A program made the translations under genes and the position numbers. A DNA stretch of 64,000 nt from Nymphalis io (taxonomy: Eukaryota > Arthropoda > Insecta > Lepidoptera > Nymphalidae): the NCBI RefSeq assembly GCF_905147045.1, contig NC_065917.1, positions 1,442,501-1,506,500 on the forward strand, in the 5' to 3' direction. Positions 11,901-22,740 of the stretch are shown here, one piece after another (the first letter of the stretch is position 1; every line of letters begins with the position of its first letter). Below the pieces are notes generated by a model that ran no database searches, had not been told where the DNA came from, and saw only the letters and a program-made list of their open reading frames with translations.

Positions 11901-13974
11901 CACCGGTTCGGAAAAGAACTCTAAACTGAGGAAAACCGGCGGAAGAAATTCGGGAACATGTTAAAAATACTCGCTCAAAAGGGTGATGAAACGATCGGAG
12001 CTGTGTGGCGTTCCCGCCAAACATTCTCCTGACTTCCGTTTCCAACTCAGTGTTATAGTGGTAGAAAGTTTCCGCGAAGATTCGTTCCATGGACTTTGTC
12101 AAGTCTTCCAACTGAAACAATACATCCACTCCAGACACAGAACTTTCCCATTGCATCATAACAAAACATTCAATGTTTGGGGTTACCCGATAGTACTGTG
12201 AGACTTCAAAATAAAACCACCGAGTATGTACTGCCGTTCAGATAGTGTAACTGTTCTCCCTCATTATGAATTTAAAAAACTTACTTAGTACTTTGAAAAA
12301 AAAACATTCTTAAAGCCCGATGTAAAATATATCTAACGCCATCTATTGACGTGAGATAAACTAGGCTAGACTAATTTGGCATAATGTATTTCGATCTTGA
12401 ACATTCAATAATTTCATGTTTCAAGTATCCATTGTATAAATAATTATAGAAATTGTCCTAGTATGTTGTGCTTTTTATTATTTATTTTGTTATAATGAAC
12501 TCAACATAAATCTTACATACATACATACCCTCCTGCAAACACAGGTGCACTCTCTATTCCCTCACTTTCATAATCCGATGGGACTGCAATTCAATACGAC
12601 CAGAAAAGTTTCAGGCTCAGGACCGACGGCTTTACGTGCGCTCAGAGGCGCGGGAGTGTACACACTTCAAACTTCTAGACCCCGAGCTGCTATTGAGAAT
12701 TTTTTGACAGAAAAACCCAATAACTAAATAGTCCGCTCCGGGGGTTTAAGCCTTGGCGTCTGCCTTATATCTAGCCACTGGACCAACGAGACAGTTAAAT
12801 AGGACATATTCTAACAAAACAATACCTTATGCAACTTGCGTAGATACGCTGGCAGTATCTCATATCAAGAATACGTATTGTAAAGCCAGTGGAGCCGCTG
12901 AAGCTGCTCAAATACTCAAGCGCCGCAAATATTCACATTTATCCAACGAATATGAATTTGCGGAGCTGGGTTTTGAAACATTGGGTCCATGGTCGTCCGA
13001 TACAAAAAGAATCATAAAAGATATTTCTAAGAAACTGGTCCACACTTCTGGTGACCCAAGAGCTGGCGCTTATTTAGCCCAAAGGCTGAGTCTAGCGGTG
13101 TAGAGAGGCAATAGTGCCAGCGTCTTGGGTACAATGCCACAGGACAATCTTTTAGACGGCGTGTTTTTGCTTTAAATTTGTAATGTGTATTTTGTTCTTT
13201 TTATTTTAGTTTTGTATTTTATAAAAATGTCTGTATATAAAACAAGAAAAAATATATATACCTTATAGTTTAATATCTTCAAATATTCCGGAGTCCGTCT
13301 GAACCTCTGGAGTACCGAGTCTAAGTCTTCACCGTAGAGTTTATGGGCTTCTTCGTTCACGTCGTATTTTCTACATTGCGTTGTACAGACTAAAACTGAA
13401 AATTGCATTTATATTTGTACACGAAATTAGAATAATAACATGTTTTCCATTTATTTTAAAAAGCGTATTATATATTGTTTTATGGGTTATTTATTATATA
13501 TATATAAGCGAAATACCACTCATCACGAGATCTCCTAAACTATCCGCCCGATTGACTGGAAATTTGTTAGTTACTTCCCCGACGTAGACGCTCACTGAGA
13601 ACGGATTTATTCAAATCCTATCCAAGATATATTTCTTCTTATCTACCCGTACAAAGCCGGAACGATTAGCTGGTATAAATATAGTAACTAGTGACCTTAC
13701 ATGTTCGCCCTGGTCGGAGCGGGTAGCAGGTATTAGGTACTTAGTGTCGCTGTACTTCTGACAACGTGTATGCAAAAATTTCTTAATGATAGATTAGCAA
13801 TAAAGGGGTTGAAAGATATGAAAACCTTTCATTTGTGAAGACCTATAGAAATTGGTTCTTAACAATTCCCTATTATAAAACGAGTGAAGCGCTTAAAGCG
13901 CTAATATAATATACTTGGAGTAAATATTTCTTACCAAGTACATATGTGGTAAAACGCTTTATATTATTCAACAT
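8982..13974 (-). CDS. secreted protein of unknown family, about 139 residues
   Basis: Not recognised. Exon 1 (13935-13974) encodes MLNNIKRFTTYVL and gives a signal peptide once joined to exon 2 (13262-13395; LVCTTQCRKYDVNEEAHKLY...). Exon 3 (11971-12111) is helix-like (LEDLTKSMERIFAETFYHYN...) with one N-glycosylation motif at Asn92 (NAT). The last exon (8982-9086) is Thr/Glu-rich (VTKTRETTETETTEG...) and ends at a TAA. Junction phases agree: 1 between exons 1 and 2, 0 between 2 and 3, and 0 between 3 and the last exon. Donors are GTAAGA, GTATAT and GTATTT, the last two only moderate. Apart from Cys17 in the signal peptide, Cys21 is the only cysteine. A further exon-like stretch at 11338-11484 lies between exon 3 and the last exon but is out of phase with both. 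The assignment of the last exon to this gene is therefore likely, not certain. Confidence 0.6.
9144..9446 (-). repeat. SINE A, full length
   Basis: Runs from CAGTAACAGCCTGTGAATG to the head, with the B-box complement GGGTTTGAACCC present. It lies 58 bases upstream (minus strand) of the last exon of the secreted-protein gene. Confidence 0.92.
9850..10035 (+). repeat. SINE C, diverged head-less copy
   Basis: GCACGTAAAGTCGATCCTGTG to GGCCGAAATCGATCAGGAC matches the 3' half of family C with many changes. Confidence 0.6.
10341..10642 (-). repeat. SINE A, full length
   Basis: ACAGTAACAGCCTGTTAATG to ACTAGGCCATCTCGGCT. Both tRNA boxes are intact. Confidence 0.93.
10672..10900 (+). repeat. repeat B, internally deleted
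   Basis: Starts GGTGGTAGAGCTTTG and ends CTATACTATAAAAAAAA. About 60 bases around the GGTGAGTGAGCCAGTG part are missing. Confidence 0.85.
11087..11334 (+). repeat. repeat B, diverged
   Basis: TAGTGGTAGGCCTTTAGTGC to TATATTATAAAAAAAC. Its end abuts the donor side of the possible exon at 11338-11484. Confidence 0.75.
11338..11484 (-). CDS. possible extra exon, phase not compatible with its neighbours
   Basis: An open stretch of 147 bases is flanked by a good acceptor (TTTCTCAG, AG at 11485-11486) and a good donor (GTAAGT at 11336-11337). One frame is open and looks like real protein (KIINRKRKILKSG, then RVDELDTYLKQFSVLSIEES, ending REIGYEYF). It starts and ends in phase 2. The exon upstream (to 11971) ends in phase 0 and the one downstream (from 9086) begins in phase 0. 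Including it directly would bring a TAA at the fourth codon. It may belong to an isoform with unseen partner exons, act as a poison exon, or be part of another gene. Confidence 0.4.
11500..11725. mobile_element. retroelement-like fragments
   Basis: The minus strand reads a short open piece ending in a stop (GGADVFVKMTIG). The adjacent stretch TGAATCAAAATTACTTTATT is typical of a repeated 3' end. Identity is uncertain. Confidence 0.35.
11729..11900 (+). repeat. repeat B, 5'-truncated
   Basis: From ATTACAGGCACAAGGGACAT to a TATACAAAAAAAAAAAA tail; its first about 120 bases are missing. Confidence 0.8.
11900..11962 (-). repeat. fragment of CCACCGG...AACCGGCG repeat
   Basis: TACCACCGGTTCGGAAAAG and GAAAACCGGCGGAAGAAATTC match 39409-39470 in part. 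This looks like a retroelement 3' end and ends close to exon 3 of the secreted-protein gene. Confidence 0.5.
12537..12797 (-). repeat. SINE C
   Basis: TGCAAACACAGGTGCACTCTC to the head; the reverse complement reads TGTCTCGTTGGTCCAGTGGC. Confidence 0.87.
12840..13175 (+). pseudogene. retroelement ORF remnant with in-frame stop
   Basis: One frame reads KRRKYSHLSNEYEFAELGFE, then ETLGPWSSDT and ending LAQRLSLAV-stop-RGNSASVLGT. Invertebrate retroelement polyproteins have a very similar ending, in which Gln stands where the TAG is found. So this is a dead fragment. It lies on the strand opposite to, and inside, an intron of the secreted-protein gene. Confidence 0.7.
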
Positions 13975-14102
13975 GATTTATGGAAACAAAACATTATTTT
14001 AAAATGAAAACTATATAAAAATTTAACGACATACAATATTGTTATATGTTTCAATATTATGAAAAATTCGTATAATAAAATAAATAAATGTAATAGTATT
14101 TA

Positions 14103-14142
14103 CTTAGTGGTAGGCTTGGGCATTGTCTGGGTAGGTACCACC
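14103..14142 (+). repeat. repeat B stub, interrupted by SINE A
   Basis: TAGTGGTAGGCTTGGGC then GGTAGGTACCACCC, ending where the SINE begins. The remainder of the B copy is not found on the other side. Confidence 0.7.
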
Positions 14143-14463
14143 CAGTAACAGCCTGTTAATGTCCCACTGCTGGGCTAAGGCCTCCTCTCCCTTTTGAGGA
14201 GAAGGATTGGAGCTTATTCCACAACGCTGCTGCAATGCGTGTTGGTAGAATACACATGTGGCAGAATGTCAATGAAATTAGACACATTTTTTTCCTCCAT
14301 TTTTTCCATTAGGTTTACTCACGATGTTTTCCTTCACCGTCAAGCACAAGATGAATTATAATCACAAATTAAGCGCATGAAAATTCAGTGGTGCTTGCCC
14401 GAGTTTGAACCCACGATCATCGGTTAAGATTAATGCGTTCTAACCATTAGGCCATCTCGACTA
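14143..14463 (-). repeat. SINE A with small internal insertion
   Basis: Full-length element. A roughly 25-base pyrimidine-rich insertion near 14287-14312 is unique to this copy. Confidence 0.92.
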
Positions 14464-14835
14464 TGGTTTTTTTATTTTGTATTTTTTTTTAGATTAAGCG
14501 TCAAAAAATACATATGTAACCAAATTTTCACCCTCCTAACCCATCATCCTATTTTGTCACGATTTTAGAATTTTGTATGAATAATATCAAAAATTACTTA
14601 TAGTGAACCTCATCGAACTTTCGTCTGCGTCATTCACGAGAAGCGTCGCGTCATTTTGACATTTAATAATTGGCAAAATATTTAACGATTTATTTCATTG
14701 ATAAGAAATATAAAAGTTTTTTATGATATTGAAAAGGTTGGTAGAATACTAAAATACATCAAACACATTATCGGTGTACCGTTTTTATCAGTAAATGCAA
14801 CCATTTGGTCTATTTGTGTATTTGGTAGTCAAAAA

Positions 14836-14955
14836 TGCCAGCAAGACGCTAGGGGGCACATTTGGGCCGTCGAACTAATAAAGCATCAAGCATGCGTAAT
14901 AATAGAGGAGAAAGAACAGACGAACAAATCCAACTAAATAACGAAAATGTGCGTG
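14836..14955 (+). pseudogene. Helitron Rep/helicase N-terminal remnant
   Basis: The start ATGCCAGCAAGACGC is followed by a TAG. After a small frame change it reads GRRTNKASSMRNNRGERTDE, then QIQLNNENVRV. Arthropod Helitron proteins begin with very similar Arg/Asn-rich text. The rest of the protein is absent. Confidence 0.55.
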
Positions 14956-15179
14956 TGAGCTGTCTCCATTGAACGGTTTGCTCATCGGCATGTATCCAGT
15001 AGCAAGGCTGTTCCTGAAGTCCATCGCACATCGAATCCGGTCTCTCCGGGTCTCTTCTTCCCCAGCCGTATATTGTTCTTTTTGTTGTCGTTTTAATTTA
15101 CACAGGACTTATATCGTGTCTTCATCGCAATTTTATGGAGGAAAGTCAAGAAACCGAAAGTGTAGCGAATGTAAATAAT

Positions 15180-15930
15180 GCAATCATGAAACACAAGTTA
15201 AAAAATCATGCAAATTCATTCAAGTATACATACATTACATACATTCAATATACAAATAATTCGAGTGTTTACTATTGACAGTATAATCATAGAAATGATA
15301 GTATAATCATATGCTCAGCGTCAAAAAAACTATCGAAAGAAAAAAAAACAAAATCAATGACCATTATTTATCAAGCTATTATAATGATATTAAATTTATA
15401 GTAGACTCTGTTTTGATTGTTTGAAACTTTTAAAGACTTTTTGATGTTTAATTTATTGTTAAAGGGTTTAAATTACTTTGACAATATTCAAAATAAAATC
15501 CTTTAGAAATAATATCAAAAATCTGAATAAAATTTAATTATTTAATGCAATAAGTAAAATTTAATTCCATTTGAATTCTGTTAGCAGCGACACCTATGAA
15601 CACACTATGTCGTTTATATAGTTAGTGTGAAATAAATCATCTCGAGTTGTGTAAAATATTAAACTATATTTCAAAAAATATTTAGCAGTAATTCAATTTG
15701 TCTGTTTTAATAGAAACTGTTAGTTGCTAATAAATAAATCGATTGAAATGCAATAAAAAGATGCGTTTGTCTCACTGTAATTATAAAAGGAGTAATTTAA
15801 ATTAATATCTTAGGAGTCACGGCAAAATTAAAATTTTCGCGCTAGAAGAAAAATTATGGTGATGGCCAACGATGCGACAGCGAAATAGCCAGCGCAAAGA
15901 TTATGTTCCATTCGTATGTGCTATGTTTAT
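15180..15930. other. AT-rich intergenic stretch, nothing recognised
   Basis: No repeat family, exon pair or RNA gene can be supported here. The sequence is AT-rich with short direct repeats such as TAGTATAATCATA around 15280-15310. Confidence 0.5.
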
Positions 15931-15935
15931 TCCAA

Positions 15936-16130
15936 ATTCTACCGCCAAACAGCAATATTTAATATTGTTGTTCCGGCTTTAAGGGCGATGGAGCCAGTGT
16001 AACTATAGGCACAAGAGACAATTTAGTTTCCAAGGTTGGTGGCGCATTCACGATGTATGGTTAATATTTTTATAGTGCCAATGTATATGGGTGGGGGAGA
16101 CCATTTAACAATACTATAAAGAAAACAAAT
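15936..16130 (+). repeat. repeat B, 5'-truncated and diverged
   Basis: ATTCTACCGCCAAACAGCAA to ACAATACTATAAAGAAAAC. Confidence 0.8.
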
Positions 16131-16509
16131 AACGGACCACCTTTTTCAAAAGTTCTGTATCATAATGTGGGACGAATGTACTATGAGTCACCACTCACAC
16201 ACAAAATCCGTAGACATATTCTTAGAAAACAATAATAAATAAACGCATGTTTTCGGGTGGGCAAATCATCGAGCTTATTTGTATTGGCTAAAGACGGACT
16301 GACAAAAAATATCGTACACTCAATTGCTCTTCGAAATTAATTAACTGTTTTAGGATAAAAATATAATACTTTTTTCACTTTACATTTAACTTTTAATCAT
16401 ACAATGAATATGTCCATTATATTAATGAAATACATTGAATTGAGAATCCCCCACTCTTACCATACATTCGTTACTTTTTATTTAAAAACCATAATATTCA
16501 GTAGATATA

Positions 16510-16550
16510 ATTTATATGGCAGAACAACGTTTGCCGGGTCAGCTAGTACA
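16510..16550 (+). mobile_element. Helitron 3' terminus
   Basis: Ends GTTTGCCGGGTCAGCTAGT followed by A, a typical lepidopteran Helitron 3' end (CTAGT, insertion next to A/T). It lies just beyond the stop codon of the 347-residue secreted-protein gene. Confidence 0.65.
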
Positions 16551-16596
16551 TATATATTAGTAAGCGAGGAATTGAATGAAACCAGAATTAATTCAA

Positions 16597-19500
16597 TTAT
16601 TTATCTTCATAAATACCCTTTTTACCGATAAACGGTATGGACGTACGTCCGTAGCTGAAATAATCCTTCTTGCCATCGCTTTTAGGCTTCCTATAGTTAA
16701 CTTTAGGCTTGGGTTTGTAGTGAACTTCTCTTTCTGTCACAGGATCATCATACACTCTCTTCTCTCTCCTATCGTTTGAATTTTTGTGTTTCTTTTTCGT
16801 AGATTTAAAAGGTTTCTCGATTTTAATATTTTCTTTGGATACATATTTATCAAATTTGTCATTCGAATCAGCCCATTCTATTTTCTCTCTTCTAACTAAA
16901 TCACCTGACTTATCATTCTGTGCTTCGAAAGAATCTACTTTTATTTCATCGTGTGATTTAGATAGTATATCTTTGACTACTTCTTTTAAATCAATTCTCT
17001 TTGGTGGTTTTTGTATTAAGTCGTCAGTGATTTGTGATTGTTTGTCTTGAACATAATCTGACAGGAGTGTTTGTGTTGTTTCAAGTAATTTCTCGTTTAT
17101 TGGTTCTTTATCATCTTGTGAGTCAGCTCTGTCGAAATCGTTTGCTTCTGATAGCTCTGTTGATGCTTTAATTTCAAAATGTAAATATTTATTAGTTGAA
17201 AATTATACATTTTCTTTATTTCATTAAAAAATTTATTTAAAAAAATATTATAAGTCAATTTAATGTTATGTTAGGTACCCTTTTCTATAGCCCTAAAACA
17301 TTTATGCAAAATTTCATGATGATTACTTAAGTAGTTGAGATGTGAAAGTGTATCAAAGCTAACAAATAAATAAACAAACAAAAAATCTAATAAATCTTGC
17401 CACATTTTAAGTCTATTAAAAATTAAATTCATTTGTTTATCCCATATATAATAATAATAATAATAATGTCCTCCACTAATAATAGTGTCATACACGTTTT
17501 TGTGGCTACAGTAAAGTACATGCGATGCCTAAAACCACACATACATAGGAAGCCACGGGGGGAAACTTAGATTATTTATTTAGATCTCCATCAATTGTGC
17601 ATAATAATAATAATGTCCTCTATGCGCGAACACAGGTGCACTCTCCATTCCCTAACTCTCATAATCCGATAGGACGGCAATCCGACACGGCCGGAAAGAG
17701 TTCAGACGCAGGACCAACGGCTTTACGTGCTTCGGCACGGAAGTGCACACACTTTCAACTTCCAGACTCCGGGCTGCTACTGAGAATTTTCTGACAGGAA
17801 AACCCAATAACTTTTTATTGGCCCGACCTGGGCCAAGAAACTTCCAAGACTGACTTCCAAGACTTCCAAGTCTGCGGCCTTAAATATAGCCACTAGACCA
17901 ACAAGGCAAAAATTAAACAGTTATCCCAAATATAAATGGTACCTAACATCTGCCCACCCCCCTTCTGACATGTGGTGGGTGAAAAGTAATTGGTAATTAT
18001 ATGTACTGATACCTGTTTGTAATTCTGCGCGCCTTTTTGATTCCAGTGACTTTCTGCGATCACCACTGTCGTAATCAACTTCTTCAGAGCTGAGTGGAAG
18101 ACTGTGGACAATTAATATATATCTTTGAAGGTATATAACTATGTAAAGGGTTTTAAAATTATTCTCTTTCCATTCTTGGTCACCACTGCCCATATTTGCA
18201 CTGTAAGAAATATAACCATCCCTTACATCGCCACCAACCTTGATACCTTAGATTTTATGTGCCTGTAGTTAACCTGGCGCACGTATCCTTCCACCTTCAC
18301 CAATGCGCCACCAACCTTGGGAACTAAGATGTTATGTCCCTTGTGCCTGTAATTACACTGGCTCAATCAGCCTTCAAACCGGAACACAACAATACCAAGT
18401 ACTGCTGTTTTGCGGTAGAATATCTGATGATTATCAGGGTGGTACCTGCCCAGACGAGCTTGCACAAAGCTCTACCACCAGTAGATAATGTAAGTATATG
18501 AACATTTCTCAAAGTCTACTCACATCTTTTTCCTTCTCAAGTAATTTCTGTATTCGTCTAGAACTTCTGGATTCTTTATAAAATAAAGTCTCGCGCCAGA
18601 ATGTGCTGGATTCAGCAGATTGACATAATGTTTTTCTCGACTATAACTCGTCTTCAATAACCGTAATATATCTTGTAACTTCTTTTCTTTTTCACCATCG
18701 GTTAACTCGTCGGAATTTTCTAAATTTTCTTAAAAATATGCCCAATTAAATAATAAAAATAGTAATTGTGTATGGAATCATTTTAATATTTATGATTAGA
18801 CATACTATCGTATATACTATATAGGACAGTATAGACATTAATGCTGTACGAAACATTAAACATCACTTACATCGCCAATGCGTCATAAATTTGGGAAACT
18901 AAATCATGTCCCTTGTGCTTGTAATCACACTGGTTCACTCACCCTTAAAACCGGAACACAATAATAATAAATAGATAGTCAGATAGGGCACTAAGCCCTA
19001 TCATCAAGTAAAGTGATTGATTGGTGAGGTCTCTTGTAATCACAAAGACAAAGGATATATCAGCTTAAATAAGATGGCAACGAATTGACGATGTAAAAAG
19101 TGATTTTAATATATTGCTTTTCTGCCATTATGACATATTTAAATTATGCCCATATACAGCCGCAAATATATATATGTTCTTTTTTTCTCTGGAAAACACA
19201 TTTAGATGTTTCCCCTACATGCAGTGGGGAGTACGTGGGACTCTCCTAATACCCACTAAAAAACCAGCGGTACCTATTCTGTCCGGGGGACGATACGGAA
19301 TCGCTTGCGCATACTACCGTGCGGTCTCATATATGTTCAAACCCTGGATCGTTTAAATTAAAAAAATACTGCGTTTTGCAATTCAGAAATTCTTGCATAT
19401 TCTGAATATCCTTGCTGAACTTCTTTCAGTTGTGTCGAATTGCTGTCCTATTGGATTATATGAGTGAATAGAGTGTGCGAGACTTGTGCACTATAATATG

Positions 19501-20609
19501 TCCTGCGTAGTTGGCTAACCTCTCTTGAGATTGGTGGCCGTGGCCGAAATCGGTCTAGACGACATCATTATATAAATTAATTTATTTATAATTCATACCT
19601 TTATTTATAATAGTTTTAGTTTTATCTTTAATCTTTTCTATCTTTTCACCATTCAAAGCTTTTATTATTTCAATTAAATCTTTTTTGTATTTTGCCGAAA
19701 TTGTATTTACAAAGTGACCTTTTACGGCTTCATGGCATGACAAAATGACTGAAAAAAAACATTAGAGATGTTGAATTTACTTGGCCTGGGTAGGTATCGA
19801 CTCATCAGATATTCAACCAGCAAACAGCAATACTTGGTGTTTTGGGTTCCGGTTTGAAATTTGAGTGGTTCAGTGTAACTACAGGTACAAGGGCCATAAG
19901 ATCTTTCCCAAGGTTGGTGGCGGGTATAGCAACAGTCTGTGAATGTCTCACGGCTGGGCTAAGGCCTCCTATCCCTTTTGGAGGAGAAGGTTTGAAGCTT
20001 GTTCCACCACGTTGCTCTAATGCGGGTTTAAACACATGCAGGTTTCCTCACGATGTATTCCTTCACCGTAAAGCACAAGATGAATTATAATCACAAATTA
20101 AGCACATGAAAACTCAATGGTGCTTGCCCACGATCATCGATTAAGATTCACGCGTTCTTACCCCTGGGCCATCTGGGCTTTTTTTTTGCGACCACTTACC
20201 AACAGGCGGTCCATATGAAGTCCACTGAATTGCCATTCTCTACCTTTTTCCATTTAGGTAAACAAATATAATGTCTGGTTTTATTGTTATTTATATATGT
20301 ATATAGCTTATAAGACTACTGATTCTACGGTTTTGGATACACTCAGCTAGTAGGTTCCGGTTTGGTAACTCGACCTGTCTGCTTGTCTTTATTTCCATAC
20401 AGTTACACAATCTAATTTTTTTAGATTGCTATTTTGTTATGTCTTCATTTTGTTTTGGGTCAGTTGTCATGTCAGAGGTGAGTTTGTAGCGCTTGAGAGT
20501 TCAGCTTCACGCCGCGCTTTAATTTAGTCTTTATTAAAATTATTTTTTAGTTAATTACGATCATAAATAATAACTTACCAAGTAGTATAAGGACAGTGCT
20601 TAAAGTCAT
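16597..20609 (-). CDS. secreted charged protein of 347 residues, complete five-exon gene
   Basis: Not recognised. Exons: 20579-20609, 19599-19748, 18524-18728, 18013-18101 and 16597-17165. All four junctions have GT-AG sites and matching phases (1, 1, 2, 1), and the product ends at TAA 16597-16599. The start MTLSTVLILL with the next exon (ILSCHEAVKG) forms a signal peptide; Cys15 inside it is the only cysteine. Residues about 19-128 look helical and Lys/Glu-rich. Residues 129-347 are highly charged and probably disordered, with basic pairs or clusters (RRKK, RRREK-type, KKKHK, REKR at 292-295). Near the C terminus, Lys-Lys pairs flank DYFSYGRTSIPFI followed by Gly-Lys-Lys (residues 324-341), the layout expected of an amidated peptide precursor; this is inference. 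A Helitron 3' end lies about 47 bases beyond the stop. It could instead be a structural or silk-like secreted protein. Confidence 0.82.
17455..17468. repeat. microsatellite (AAT)n
   Basis: A short run of ATAATAATAATAATAATG inside the intron between exons 4 and 5 of the 347-residue protein gene; a similar run lies at 17601-17612. Confidence 0.8.
17600..17909 (-). repeat. SINE C
   Basis: CGCGAACACAGGTGCACTCTC to CTAGACCAACAAGGCA. A short tandem duplication of GACTTCCAAG lies near 17840-17870. Confidence 0.88.
18180..18485 (-). repeat. repeat B, two overlapping copies
   Basis: A diverged copy is followed at about 18300 by a cleaner one (CAATGCGCCACCAACCTTGG to CTCTACCACCAGTA), so the middle part is present twice. 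Confidence 0.8.
18835..18980 (-). repeat. repeat B fragment
   Basis: GAAACATTAAACATCACTTAC to CCGGAACACAATAATAA. Confidence 0.7.
19436..19575 (+). repeat. SINE C, 3' half
   Basis: GAATTGCTGTCCTATTGGATT to GAAATCGGTCTAGACGACAT. It ends 24 bases before exon 2 of the 347-residue protein gene. Confidence 0.8.
19785..20225 (+). repeat. repeat B split by SINE A
   Basis: Left part 19785-19927 starts at CCTGGGTAGGTATCG and ends AAGGTTGGTGGCGGG. The right part 20190-20225 resumes at GACCACTTACCAACAGG. Confidence 0.82.
19928..20179 (-). repeat. SINE A inserted in repeat B
   Basis: AGCAACAGTCTGTGAATGTC to CTGGGCCATCTGGGC; about 45 bases of the middle are lost. Confidence 0.88.
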
Positions 20610-20794
20610 AGCGTTGCTGTCGCTTCAATTTTCCATTTTTATTGTAATGTTTTTTATCATATAACTTTATATGTGCAATAAAATTATTCAATTTACTTGA
20701 ACATAAATGTTTTATTGAATTTCGTTAACCAGAACTAGAGCTTGGGAAGTGTCGACATTTTCAATGTATAAATTCTGATACGTATCACCCTTCC

Positions 20795-20945
20795 GAACTC
20801 CGTTTCCCCACCACCAATATGGGTACTTTCAAGTTAAGATTGAATAGGCATCTTCTAGGCAAGCGCGCTCCACCCTAGACTGTATCATTTTTCCATTAGG
20901 TGTGATAACAGTTAAGCGCTAGCTTATATATTTAAAAAAAAGGAA
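20795..20945 (+). mobile_element. non-LTR retrotransposon 3' end
   Basis: TTCCGAACTCCGTTTCCCC, then GAATAGGCATCTTCTAGGCA, then GTGATAACAGTTAAGCGCTA and poly(A). The same layout with more coding-like sequence is at 40613-40878. Confidence 0.65.
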
Positions 20946-21281
20946 GTTTTTGGAGACATTTCAGAGTTCCGGTACTTCGAGACTTTTGTTTTTTAGTTGT
21001 ATTTACGAATTAACCTTTTTAGTAATAATTATTCAACAAATTTTGAACATGAAGTTGCTAGGAATGTGTAAATACTATAAAATGTACTAAAAATAGTCTA
21101 TGATCTCATCTCGATACCTTTCATAGCATCTATGTCAGTAACTCATTGACGATTAAAACGTCTTTAATTAATAATATAAAACAAAGACTAAAGACCAATT
21201 ACAAAAATTATACAGAAGTCAAAAACATTTTTTTTTTATAAATCTATTGAAATCTAAGCTATTGATATTTTGACGTCACTG

Positions 21282-21512
21282 CAGACCTGCTCCGCCGGGC
21301 CGATAGGCGGGCCGTCCGTCAGAGCGTCACGGTAGATAGTAGGTAGGCGATCCCGTGGCGCTCCTCGTTAAGACGAAAAGGGTACCGCTGGTTTTGTTAG
21401 TGCATATTCCGATATTCGGGCACAATCGGCGCCTCGGAGACCGGCGAGCCCTACATATCCCCCACTGTTCCCGAAACGCGTAATGCGTTTTTCCAGTGTG
21501 TGAAAAAAAGCA
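21282..21512 (+). mobile_element. R1-clade-like LINE 3' end
   Basis: GACCTGCTCCGCCGGGCCG to GCGTAATGCGTTTTTCCAGT and an A-run. Shares its 3' part with copies at 26575, 53291 and 59178. Confidence 0.7.
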
Positions 21513-22167
21513 ATTTTCATGTTAAATTATCAAGGTCATAGATTTTTTCTAGCTAAAGCTAGTCAATGAAACATCGATTTCTTTAGTAATTGAATATTCT
21601 ATATGTAAAACAGACTTATTAATCATTACATTATATAATTGTTACTTTGGTCTTTGTTTATTAACAATACACTATTAACGTATTAAATTTCACTGTCACA
21701 CGCAGCCTTGAGGCGGACTGACAATCTTATGAAAGATATCATGATGAGATTATAGACAATTTTTCGTTTTTTTTTTATAGTTTAGATATATTACTAACAT
21801 ATATATCCTATTACAGTGAAAAGTATTTAAGTATCAACGACAGAATGACACTGATTATGACCTTTTTTATCATTAAAATATGACTTTGACAAGCGTGAAG
21901 CGTTTCGACTTGAAAATCCTGAGTCACGAGAATATTCAGCCTGATATAAATTCCGGGTCTGCAAACACGAAAAGTCCCCGACAGACTTATATAAAGGTAA
22001 AGTGGATTTAATTTACCAGATCTAATACCAGCTCGAATCCGTCACGCCTTTAAAGAAATTGACGTATACGTGAGAACGTATTTTTGCTCTTTAATTTTAA
22101 CCAGGCGTAGAATACTCGAATATAATAAAAAAGTAAATACTAACAACAGTATTGTACATATATATTG

Positions 22168-22465
22168 TTTTTTTTTTTATAGAATAGGAAGGTGGACGAG
22201 CATATGGGCCACCTGATGGTAAGTGGTCACCAAACGCCCTTAGACATTGGCATTGTAAGAAATGTCAACCATCGCTTACATATCCAATGCGCCACCAACC
22301 TTGGGAACTAAGATTTTATGTCCCTTGTGCCTGTAATTACACTGGCTCACTCACCCTTCAAACCGGAACACAACAATATCAAGTATTGCTGTTTTGCGGT
22401 AGAATATCTGATGAGTGGGTGGTACCAACCCAGACGAGCTTGCACAAAGCCCTACCACCAGTAAA
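22168..22465 (-). repeat. repeat B, full length
   Basis: Poly(T) plus TATAGAATAGGAAGGTGGAC to CCTACCACCAGTAAA. Confidence 0.93.
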
Positions 22466-22740
22466 TAAATGTACATATATATTCACATAGAAGCGAATTG
22501 TAGTTTGGGTTATCTGTTATTCGTAGCTTCTAAATAACGCCTCGTAATCAATTCAACCATCCCGAAGCAAACATATCCTGAATATAGATACAGATAATTA
22601 AAAAGTTTTTTCAAACGTTAAAAAGTTTCAATAATAAACGATCTCCACTTAATTCCTTTTTAAATAGTTTTATTTCATACAACTAAGTCATTTACTTACA
22701 AAAATAGAAATACAATTTTATTATTTAAACATAATTTTGG

